A stretch of 64,000 bases of DNA from a virus. The first letter of the stretch is position 1; each line of letters opens with the position of its first letter. Below, piece after piece: positions 59,594 to 64,000 of the stretch. The notes beneath the pieces were generated by a model that was not told where the DNA came from, made no database searches, and saw nothing but the letters and a program-made list of their open reading frames with translations. The position numbers were made by a program, and so were the translations under genes. The stretch covers positions 1 through 64,000 of the IMG/VR virus record IMGVR_UViG_3300042691_021282; one strand, 5' to 3'.

Positions 59594-59752
59594 TCAATCA
59601 TCTCCAAAATTGTTCACAACAAAATCTTCCAACGTCTTTAATTCATCTTCATTCATAGAGGAAACATACTCATCAATGATTGTAAACATTAAATCATTAT
59701 CTTCAAGACACTTTTCTTGAAGAATCTCAATCAGTTGGTAGGTAGTAGTCAT
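59594..59752 (-). CDS. Small acidic protein, 52 aa
   Basis: MTTTYQLIEILQEKCLEDND and a C-terminal EDELKTLEDFVVNNFGDD. Helical and acidic like its neighbours. The ATG at 59752 falls one base after the upstream stop, so it is preferred over an upstream start in the same frame. Last gene of the micro-gene cluster. No family known. Confidence 0.65.
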   Translation of the reverse strand: MTTTYQLIEILQEKCLEDNDLMFTIIDEYVSSMNEDELKTLEDFVVNNFGDD

Positions 59753-59753
59753 T

Positions 59754-59951
59754 TCAGTTGCAATCGTAATTGTTAATAATACGACGAGCAAACTTCATAA
59801 AGTCGTATGAAGTTAAAGCACGATCATCATAACCATCCAGCATATCTGTTTGGTTGTAAGTATTCACAATCAACAGACAAGCATCATACAGTGCTGCTTG
59901 ATGTTCTTCTTCAGAATGAAAAGAGATTGCATTGTAAGATGGAAGAGTCAT
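59754..59951 (-). CDS. Small protein, 65 aa
   Basis: Starts MTLPSYNAISFHSEEEHQAA and ends MKFARRIINNYDCN. ATG 59951 is chosen because a GGAGG ribosome binding site lies ten bases upstream; an earlier in-frame start would overlap the preceding gene. Its stop is followed one base later by the next ATG. No function recognised. Confidence 0.7.
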   Translation of the reverse strand: MTLPSYNAISFHSEEEHQAALYDACLLIVNTYNQTDMLDGYDDRALTSYDFMKFARRIINNYDCN

Positions 59952-59955
59952 TTTA

Positions 59956-60195
59956 TCAACCTCCACCATAAACATAGGATACAACTTCTTCCTTCTCGTA
60001 AGGAACATTCTCAATCACTTTAATTCCTGCAACATCAAACTCATTTTGCCTTTCCTGTTTAGTATAATTACTGTCATCATCACATGTAAATTCTTTCATA
60101 AAAACTTGTTCGCAACGTTGTAGAGATTCAGCAGCAATTACACACATTCCTGCAGTGTAATCATAAAGAACATCATTGATGATATAAAGATTCAT
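59956..60195 (-). CDS. Small protein, 79 aa
   Basis: Starts MNLYIINDVLYDYTAGMCVI and has CEQVFMKEF then VIENVPYEKEEVVSYVYGGG. Its ATG overlaps the stop of a 29-codon ORF (ATGA), suggesting coupled translation. The GGTGGAGG at its 3' end doubles as the ribosome binding site of the next gene. No family assigned. Confidence 0.7.
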   Translation of the reverse strand: MNLYIINDVLYDYTAGMCVIAAESLQRCEQVFMKEFTCDDDSNYTKQERQNEFDVAGIKVIENVPYEKEEVVSYVYGGG

Positions 60196-60281
60196 TTCAG
60201 TGCTTTGAGAATAATAAGAAGTTCATTACCATCTTGTGCTTTAGACAGTAGTTCAATCTTTTCTTTCTTTTTCTTCTTCAT
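60192..60281 (-). CDS. Tiny ORF, 29 aa, coupled at both ends
   Basis: MKKKKKEKIELLSKAQDG then NELLIILKALK. The start overlaps the preceding stop (ATGA) and the stop overlaps the next ATG in the same manner. The arrangement is typical of real translationally coupled genes, although the size leaves doubt. Basic N-terminus and hydrophobic C-terminal helix. Confidence 0.5.
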   Translation of the reverse strand: MKKKKKEKIELLSKAQDGNELLIILKALK

Positions 60282-60445
60282 TGAATCTCCTTTACAGAAA
60301 TAGAAACATACTCATAACCCCACATCTTTTCTATATCTTCTGCATACTGTTGTGCTTGTGATTTTCGATCAAACAGTTGAAGTGATGCAACATCACATTC
60401 ATACTCATTTGTACCACCAATAACAGTATAAGTGTATTGTGTCAT
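60278..60445 (-). CDS. Small protein, 55 aa
   Basis: MTQYTYTVIGGTNEYECDVA then LFDRKSQAQQYAEDIEKMWG and YEYVSISVKEIQ. A beta-alpha-beta pattern, compact and without a membrane segment. ATGA overlaps join it to the genes on both sides; the GGAG near its 3' end may serve the next start. Function unknown. Confidence 0.7.
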   Translation of the reverse strand: MTQYTYTVIGGTNEYECDVASLQLFDRKSQAQQYAEDIEKMWGYEYVSISVKEIQ

Positions 60446-60648
60446 TGAAGGATAATCAGGTCGAAAATACAGAAGGAAAGTTGCATCAATACTTCATCAT
60501 CTACAGGACCAAGTTTTGATTGAATTGCTTCAGGAATCATCTCTTGAAGCATGAACTCTGCATAACGTTCATCTGAAATAATGAACTCAACAACTTCATC
60601 TTTAAGTGCAGATGAGAGTTTATGAAATGTTTGATTTGAGAGTGTCAT
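60442..60648 (-). CDS. Small protein, 68 aa
   Basis: MTLSNQTFHKLSSALKDEVV then EFIISDERYAEFMLQEMIPE; helical and acidic. Its ATG overlaps the previous stop (ATGA) and its stop overlaps the next ATG. I recall comparable proteins in cyanophage small-gene clusters with no function. Confidence 0.7.
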   Translation of the reverse strand: MTLSNQTFHKLSSALKDEVVEFIISDERYAEFMLQEMIPEAIQSKLGPVDDEVLMQLSFCIFDLIILQ

Positions 60649-60851
60649 TCTAGAATGTGTCGATAATCAATGAATTTAATGCACCAACCTGTAGCACAAG
60701 TAATCTCTTCAACTAGATCATCTTCATCATCTGCTTCCCAGATTTGACCGATAACTTCATCATAAATCTCATCTTGTGTTTCTTGATCTAATGCTTCTTC
60801 ATCAAGATCATCAGTGAAATCAAACTCAATTTCAGTAACTTGAAAAATCAT
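60645..60851 (-). CDS. Conserved acidic small protein, 68 aa
   Basis: MIFQVTEIEFDFTDDLDEEA, then QIWEADDEDDLVEEITCATG and WCIKFIDYRHIL. The block -IWEADDEDDLIEEITCATGW- is one I recall from many marine cyanophages. Strong acidity is compatible with a DNA-mimic or protein-binding role, but nothing is shown. Translationally coupled to the next gene by ATGA. Confidence 0.8.
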   Translation of the reverse strand: MIFQVTEIEFDFTDDLDEEALDQETQDEIYDEVIGQIWEADDEDDLVEEITCATGWCIKFIDYRHILE

Positions 60852-60856
60852 AATCG

Positions 60857-61084
60857 TCAGAGAATAGTATCAGGATCAGCACCAATAGATTTAATCATTT
60901 CGGGCAATTCATCATCAAAATAATTAGCAACCTCATTGATTAGATCACCTTCTGACATACATTCCACATTATGAACAATAGTGTCATAGACAAATTGTTC
61001 CATAGTTTTCATGTCCATTCCATCGACAAGTTTCTCAGCATAAAGAGAAACAAGATCATCAAATTGTTGAGGAGTTAGAGTCAT
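60857..61084 (-). CDS. Conserved small protein, 75 aa
   Basis: MTLTPQQFDDLVSLYAEKLV then GMDMKTMEQFVYDTIVHNVE and LINEVANYFDDELPEMI. Helical and acidic, with relatives in other cyanophages as far as I recall. The 57-residue protein at 63166-63339 has a similar ending pattern (DEELIAEITEYYPELLEE), suggesting the two share a family. The start overlaps the preceding stop (ATGA). Confidence 0.75.
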   Translation of the reverse strand: MTLTPQQFDDLVSLYAEKLVDGMDMKTMEQFVYDTIVHNVECMSEGDLINEVANYFDDELPEMIKSIGADPDTIL

Positions 61085-61209
61085 TTGGATTGTTGAAGTT
61101 TGTTGATTGCAGTGCAGATGTTGGTTGTAATCATCAGTGCTTGATGATTCACATCACACACAACATAAACTGGTTGTTGAGTGTGAATGTCGAAAGTGTA
61201 CTTAATCAT
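61081..61209 (-). CDS. Small protein, 42 aa
   Basis: MIKYTFDIHTQQPVYVVCDV then HQALMITTNICTAINKLQQS. ATGA overlap with the next gene supports translation. Short beta hairpin followed by a helix. No family recognised. Confidence 0.6.
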   Translation of the reverse strand: MIKYTFDIHTQQPVYVVCDVNHQALMITTNICTAINKLQQSK

Positions 61210-61233
61210 AATGAAATGAAGTTAATTTGGATT

Positions 61234-61416
61234 TCAGAAGTTATACATCACATCCTTTTCCATTTCACAAAGTGTTTGCTCATTCCACATCTCATCAATC
61301 ATTTCACCATCATCAGTATAAAGTTCAGTGACCCAGTAGTCATAAACTTGCTCATTCAGATTGGAGAGATTTGCAAGTGCAGCAGAGATTGCGTTGTTGA
61401 TGTCCATTTGAGTCAT
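61234..61416 (-). CDS. Small acidic protein, 60 aa
   Basis: MTQMDINNAISAALANLSNL then DYWVTELYTDDGEMIDEMWN and CEMEKDVMYNF. The frame stays open further upstream, but that part overlaps the neighbouring 39-codon gene, so ATG 61416 is chosen. No function recognised. Confidence 0.65.
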   Translation of the reverse strand: MTQMDINNAISAALANLSNLNEQVYDYWVTELYTDDGEMIDEMWNEQTLCEMEKDVMYNF

Positions 61417-61486
61417 TGAAGAAAAAGAGAACCAATCAGTGGGAGAGGATTCTAGAATCGAATCATACTCATCATCACATACATCA

Positions 61487-61606
61487 TCACATAAACTCTG
61501 CGATGTAATAATCAACGGTGATTTCAAGTTCTGCAGCAAGTTCTTCGATTGTTGCATCTTGTGTATCTTCATGTTCAGTGAAGAGATCGAGTGTGGAATC
61601 GTTCAT
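61487..61606 (-). CDS. Small protein, 39 aa
   Basis: MNDSTLDLFTEHEDTQDATI then EELAAELEITVDYYIAEF. The ELAAELEITVDYY segment looks like a small helix-turn-helix-type helix pair and is of a kind I recall from other cyanophages. Possible DNA-binding or adaptor protein; weak inference. Confidence 0.6.
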   Translation of the reverse strand: MNDSTLDLFTEHEDTQDATIEELAAELEITVDYYIAEFM

Positions 61607-61640
61607 GAAATTGTTTATGTGGGACAGATGGAAGAAAGAT

Positions 61641-61826
61641 TTAATCAACCAGTGCAACTCTTACATCTTCTGTGATACCATTTTTATCATTCGTCACCTT
61701 AATGTAAACAATACCAGCATCAATGAGTGGTTGAAGTGCTCGCATACGTTGTGCATAATTAAGAACTTCATCACCATTTTCAAGAGTGAGAAGAATCTCT
61801 TTTTGTGCTTTAGTGAGTTTCATCAT
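61641..61826 (-). CDS. Small protein, winged-helix-like, about 61 aa
   Basis: MMKLTKAQKEILLTLENGDE then RALQPLIDAGIVYIKVTNDK and GITEDVRVALVD. The helix-helix-wing order resembles compact winged helices, so it may bind DNA. Two adjacent ATG codons (61826, 61823) can start it. It lies amid other unknown small genes. Confidence 0.65.
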   Translation of the reverse strand: MMKLTKAQKEILLTLENGDEVLNYAQRMRALQPLIDAGIVYIKVTNDKNGITEDVRVALVD

Positions 61827-61857
61827 TGGTAGAAGAAAAGAGTTAGAAAGAAACAAT

Positions 61858-62046
61858 CTATGTCAGTTCCATCAGTTCAGATTCAATCTCAAGTCCGAAC
61901 CTACGGATGAACTCAGAATCAGATTGCCTCAGAACATTTGCCAGTTCGATTGCATCTTCACGGGATACTTGCGACACCTGAAAAGTGTAGTGTCGAAAAG
62001 TGTAGTGTCCAAATGCAGGTTCTTGTTCAGTGTGAAAGCAGCACAT
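61858..62046 (-). CDS. Small protein, 62 aa
   Basis: MCCFHTEQEPAFGHYTFRHY then EDAIELANVLRQSDSEFIRR and EIESELMEL. The coding sequence carries a short internal repeat (CACTACACTTT twice, encoding HYTF-HYTF). No family known. The upstream gene ends 26 bases away. Confidence 0.6.
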   Translation of the reverse strand: MCCFHTEQEPAFGHYTFRHYTFQVSQVSREDAIELANVLRQSDSEFIRRFGLEIESELMELT

Positions 62047-62071
62047 TTTGGTTTGTTGTTAAAGAAAGAAC

Positions 62072-62248
62072 TCAGACAGAAGCAAGTGCAGATTGATCTT
62101 GCTTGGGATTCTTAATCGTCTTGCACCAAGCAGATTTGCGATAAGAACCAGATTGCGACTTGAGAATGGTTTTATCACTTTGCACTTCATTCACAAGAGC
62201 AATCATTTTGAGGAAGAATTGCCTTTCCATCCGTTGAGCAGTGGTCAT
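62072..62248 (-). CDS. Small basic protein, 58 aa
   Basis: MTTAQRMERQFFLKMIALVN then LKSQSGSYRKSAWCKTIKNP. Basic C-terminal half. It is the first gene behind a hairpin/C-rich/-10 promoter module, with an extended -10 and inverted repeat just upstream. Function unknown. Confidence 0.65.
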   Translation of the reverse strand: MTTAQRMERQFFLKMIALVNEVQSDKTILKSQSGSYRKSAWCKTIKNPKQDQSALASV

Positions 62249-62257
62249 CTCTCATCC

Positions 62258-62330
62258 CTGAACTCCGTTCAGTCTACCACGGGGGAGGGGGGTCTGGGGG
62301 GTTGACTGTGCCACTTCAACAAGTGGCACA
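62258..62330 (-). promoter_or_regulatory. Promoter module 1 (hairpin, C-rich tract, -10, inverted repeat)
   Basis: Minus-strand order: 10-bp perfect hairpin TGTGCCACTT/AAGTGGCACA (62330-62307), a 30-base C-rich tract with CCCCAGACCCC, an extended -10 TGGTAGACT (62279-62271), then CTGAAC-N3-GTTCAG (62272-62258). Module 2 at 63087 aligns base for base in length from CCCCARA to the inverted repeat. Confidence 0.65.
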
Positions 62331-62342
62331 CGGTATAAGAGA

Positions 62343-62591
62343 CTAGAGTTGAGACAGTACCCACATCATCGCAGATACTTCTTCTTTAGTATTCCAACCA
62401 CTTACATCTTCAGTCATGTTTCCATTCGGTCGAAAGATTGCAACTTCATAAGTAAACTCAGCAATTCGACCGTATAGACCAGACTTAGCATCACCAGAGA
62501 CTACACTAATCTCCCAACCATTGGAAAACTTGTACTTTCCTTGCACTGCATTTGGAATACAATGCGGGACAAATGTAAGTTGATTAAACAT
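62343..62591 (-). CDS. Small protein, 82 aa
   Basis: MFNQLTFVPHCIPNAVQGKY then FSNGWEISVVSGDAKSGLYG and EFTYEVAIFRPNGNMTEDVS. A beta-rich domain ending in a helix (WNTKEEVSAMMWVLSQL). I recall cyanophage proteins of similar build without function. It lies between a terminator upstream and module 1 downstream, so it has to have its own promoter or rely on read-through. Confidence 0.7.
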   Translation of the reverse strand: MFNQLTFVPHCIPNAVQGKYKFSNGWEISVVSGDAKSGLYGRIAEFTYEVAIFRPNGNMTEDVSGWNTKEEVSAMMWVLSQL

Positions 62592-62611
62592 TAAAAGAAG
62601 AGGAATGTGGA

Positions 62612-62653
62612 AAAATAAGAATCAGCACCTCAAAGAAATAAGGTGCTGATTCA
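62612..62653 (-). terminator. Rho-independent terminator after the ArdA-like gene
   Basis: Minus strand: perfect 12-bp stem GAATCAGCACCT/AGGTGCTGATTC with a 10-base loop, followed by TTATTTTTCC. It lies six bases past the stop at 62660. Confidence 0.85.
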
Positions 62654-62659
62654 CTTCAC

Positions 62660-63076
62660 TCAGAAGTTTTTGTTGAAGACATAACCATTCACATAGGAAT
62701 AGTCATACTGCAGGTTGTAATCAAAAGTTTCTTGCCAATCAACAATTACAAAGGAAGGAACTTCATAACCCATGTCTTCGCAGAACTGTTCTGCAAACTG
62801 TGCCTCACTCGAATACTCACCTTGGTAAGATTCGGTAAAGGAAGAAACACAATCAAGTCCAAACTCTTCAATGAAAGCATCGACTGCACTGTAACCATAA
62901 TCCTCACCAGCAGTCACATACTCTTCATAATAGTCACGGAAATCTTCTTCCGTATTTTGGTCAATAAACTCAAGGATGTCTTCCAGGCAATAGTTATCTT
63001 CCAGCAGTTCTTCAATTTTCTCAACAGTTTCGGTTGCGAAAACTTCTTTGTAGTTGTCGGTGAAAGTCACAGGCAT
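62660..63076 (-). CDS. ArdA-like antirestriction protein
   Basis: 138 residues from MPVTFTDNYKEVFATETVEK. The C-terminal half follows the ArdA pattern: SAVDAFIEEFG, then SYQGEYSSEAQFAEQFCEDM (compare YxGEFxSxxDFAEE-- in ArdA) and VDWQETFDYNLQYDYSYVNG-YVF (compare IDYEAxxRDL---G--Y-F). ArdA is a highly acidic DNA mimic that blocks type I restriction enzymes; this protein is likewise rich in Asp and Glu. The N-terminal ArdA domain is shortened. ATG 63076 is preferred to an in-frame upstream start that runs through the promoter module. Own promoter and terminator. Confidence 0.75.
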   Translation of the reverse strand: MPVTFTDNYKEVFATETVEKIEELLEDNYCLEDILEFIDQNTEEDFRDYYEEYVTAGEDYGYSAVDAFIEEFGLDCVSSFTESYQGEYSSEAQFAEQFCEDMGYEVPSFVIVDWQETFDYNLQYDYSYVNGYVFNKNF

Positions 63077-63086
63077 GGTCGTTTGT

Positions 63087-63159
63087 TGAACTGTGTTCAG
63101 TATAGCAGGGACAGGTGGGGTTTGGGGAGTGTAATGTGCCAGAAGAATTACTGGCACAT
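63087..63159 (-). promoter_or_regulatory. Promoter module 2 (hairpin, C-rich tract, -10, inverted repeat)
   Basis: Minus-strand order: 9-bp hairpin ATGTGCCAG/CTGGCACAT (63159-63134), 29-base C-rich tract with CCCCAAACCCC, extended -10 TGCTATACT, with TATACT at 63104-63099, and TGAAC-N3-GTTCA (63099-63087). It precedes the ArdA-like gene by 11 bases. Confidence 0.7.
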
Positions 63160-63165
63160 CAGTTC

Positions 63166-63339
63166 TCACTCCTCAAGCAATTCAGGGTAGTATTCAGTAA
63201 TTTCAGCAATCAGTTCTTCATCACTATAAGAACTGAAGTTTTCATCCAGTTGGTCTCCAACAATTCGCATCAAATCTTTGGTGCTCATGTTATCAAGGAT
63301 ACGGTCAACGTATGCTTCAATCAGTTCAGTGCGATTCAT
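63166..63339 (-). CDS. Small acidic protein, 57 aa
   Basis: MNRTELIEAYVDRILDNMST, then LMRIVGDQLDENFSSYSDEE and IAEITEYYPELLEE. Built like the 75-residue protein at 60857-61084 (MDMKTMEQFVYDTIV--, LINEVANYF), so they may be paralogues. Two bases lie between its ATG and the stop of the preceding gene. Function unknown. Confidence 0.7.
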   Translation of the reverse strand: MNRTELIEAYVDRILDNMSTKDLMRIVGDQLDENFSSYSDEELIAEITEYYPELLEE

Positions 63340-63341
63340 AA

Positions 63342-63485
63342 TCAGTTGGGATAGTTGTAAGTTTCTTGAATGGTCTCGACAATCGTAATCACTTGATTAC
63401 GGTCAGTAATGTATTCTGTTTGGATTTGATTCGGTCCAATTACAACCTGACCGATAATCGTTGAAGCAAGAAGAACGTCAATCAT
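63342..63485 (-). CDS. Small protein, 47 aa
   Basis: MIDVLLASTIIGQVVIGPNQ then EYITDRNQVITIVETIQETY. A hydrophobic opening that is too short and polar to be a sure membrane helix. It sits nine bases after the membrane protein gene and two bases before the next, clearly in one operon. Confidence 0.65.
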   Translation of the reverse strand: MIDVLLASTIIGQVVIGPNQIQTEYITDRNQVITIVETIQETYNYPN

Positions 63486-63494
63486 CAGTTAGAT

Positions 63495-63836
63495 TCAGTT
63501 AAAAGCAACTTGGAAGAACAGAGAATCAATCAGTCGGTTGCTGTTCAGTTTCACCCAACGATAAACTTTGGGAGTTGCAATCACAACAGCACCGATGAAA
63601 TCAATTACATTCACAACAAATCGAATGAAATTAACTTGCGTTGCTTCACCATTATCTTCCCACCACAGTTGCAGTGCAGTCCACACATAGGAAACAACAC
63701 CAACAACAATAGCAGCAAAAGTTGCGGCAAATTGAATTACATCTTGACCAAATTGAACATAATCAAACTCTTTGAGTTTCTTGTTGCTAAACTCAACAAG
63801 ACCATCAAGAGGGGGGAAAGATTTAGTCAGTTCCAT
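63495..63836 (-). CDS. Two-helix membrane protein, 113 aa
   Basis: Two hydrophobic segments: FAATFAAIVVGVVSYVWTAL (about 36-55) and FVVNVIDFIGAVVIATPKVY (about 73-92), joined by a charged EDNGEATQ loop. The N-terminus FPPLDGLVEFSNKKLKEFDY is conserved in similar cyanophage proteins as far as I recall. It probably inserts in the host membrane; holin-like size and topology are notable, but no lysis gene neighbours it. First gene after promoter module 3. Confidence 0.7.
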   Translation of the reverse strand: MELTKSFPPLDGLVEFSNKKLKEFDYVQFGQDVIQFAATFAAIVVGVVSYVWTALQLWWEDNGEATQVNFIRFVVNVIDFIGAVVIATPKVYRWVKLNSNRLIDSLFFQVAFN

Positions 63837-63891
63837 TGTTGTAGAGAATTGGGAATTGGACTCGGGTGGGACTTGCTCCCTCCACCCTTTA

Positions 63892-63950
63892 ATAATACCA
63901 CATTTTGGGGTCCGTGCTCATTTAGTGTGCCACAAGAACAAGTGGCACAC
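63892..63950 (-). promoter_or_regulatory. Promoter module 3 (hairpin, spacer, -10)
   Basis: 9-bp hairpin GTGTGCCAC/GTGGCACAC (63950-63925), a 27-base spacer with ACCCCAAAA, then TGGTATTAT (63900-63892), 56 bases before the membrane protein ATG. It lacks the TGAAC-N3-GTTCA repeat of modules 1 and 2. Bases 63951-64000 hold no assignable gene, though GAGGAGTGA on the minus strand may be the end of one upstream. Confidence 0.5.
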
Positions 63951-64000
63951 GGCATCATTGGACTCAGTGAGATTGGGGTAAGTTCACTCCTCCTCAGGCA

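Noticed and set aside
61518-61832. 104-codon plus-strand ORF in the micro-gene cluster
   Set aside because: It runs opposite several coupled minus-strand genes and lacks a start signal.
62281-62300. G-quadruplex as the main feature of module 1
   Set aside because: Only three long G-runs are present, and the homologous module 2 has fewer; the conserved promoter layout explains the C-rich strand better.

Overview
This window is part of the genome of a large contractile-tailed phage of the T4-like superfamily, most probably a cyanophage of marine Synechococcus or Prochlorococcus (Kyanoviridae-like). The evidence is T4 gene order (25-6-7-8-[9 to 12 position]-13-14-15-16-17-18-19-20-67-68-21-22-23, then UvsY, UvsW, 55, 47, 46, 45, 44) together with cyanophage hallmarks: a CobS-like AAA+ protein, a DUF3110 protein typical of cyanobacteria and their phages, giant repeat-rich baseplate proteins and a tail of tiny conserved phage ORFs. 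The sequence is AT-rich. No host photosynthesis gene (psbA, hli and so on) and no tRNA gene was recognised here. Nearly every gene is on the minus strand, so transcription runs from high to low coordinates.

Layout. 1-8.8 kb holds replication, recombination and transcription genes: the start of clamp loader gp44, sliding clamp gp45, a DUF3310-like protein, a MoxR/CobS-type ATPase with a CobT-like metallopeptidase/VWA partner, the gp46/gp47 recombination nuclease, a DUF3110 protein and late sigma factor gp55. 8.9-11.8 kb holds UvsW helicase, UvsY and a tail-tube-fold protein. 11.9-19.4 kb is the head module (23, 22, 21, two extra virion-type proteins, a gp68-position protein, a 53-residue gp67-like protein and portal gp20). 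19.4-30.3 kb is tube, sheath, terminase and neck (19, 18, 17, 16, 15, 14, 13), with a mosaic lysine-rich protein between 17 and 16. 30.3-54.9 kb is the baseplate, dominated by a 2761-residue DUF4815-type protein and a 4142-residue gp7, plus gp8, gp6 and gp25. 55-57.3 kb holds small conserved genes and a glycosyltransferase-like protein.

57.3-59.6 kb is the odd part. It has long stretches without genes, a five-copy motif array with a period near 71 bp, consensus sigma70 promoters, and a nested inverted-repeat block with two late-type promoters leading into the only plus-strand gene. 59.6-64 kb is a dense cluster of very small genes, many coupled by ATGA overlaps. It includes an ArdA-like antirestriction protein and three copies of a hairpin/C-rich/-10 promoter module.

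Regulation. Many structural genes carry a T4-type late element (TATAAATA or NATAAATA) 12-40 bases upstream, consistent with gp55 recruiting host RNA polymerase on gp45-loaded DNA. A few accessory genes instead have TTGACA-N17-TATAAT-like host promoters. The major capsid gene ends in tandem hairpins with a strong terminator. The best candidates for undescribed biology are the 58.0-58.65 kb regulatory block, the repeated 62-64 kb promoter modules, and the repeat-built baseplate giants. All family names come from recognised motifs and synteny, not from database searches.
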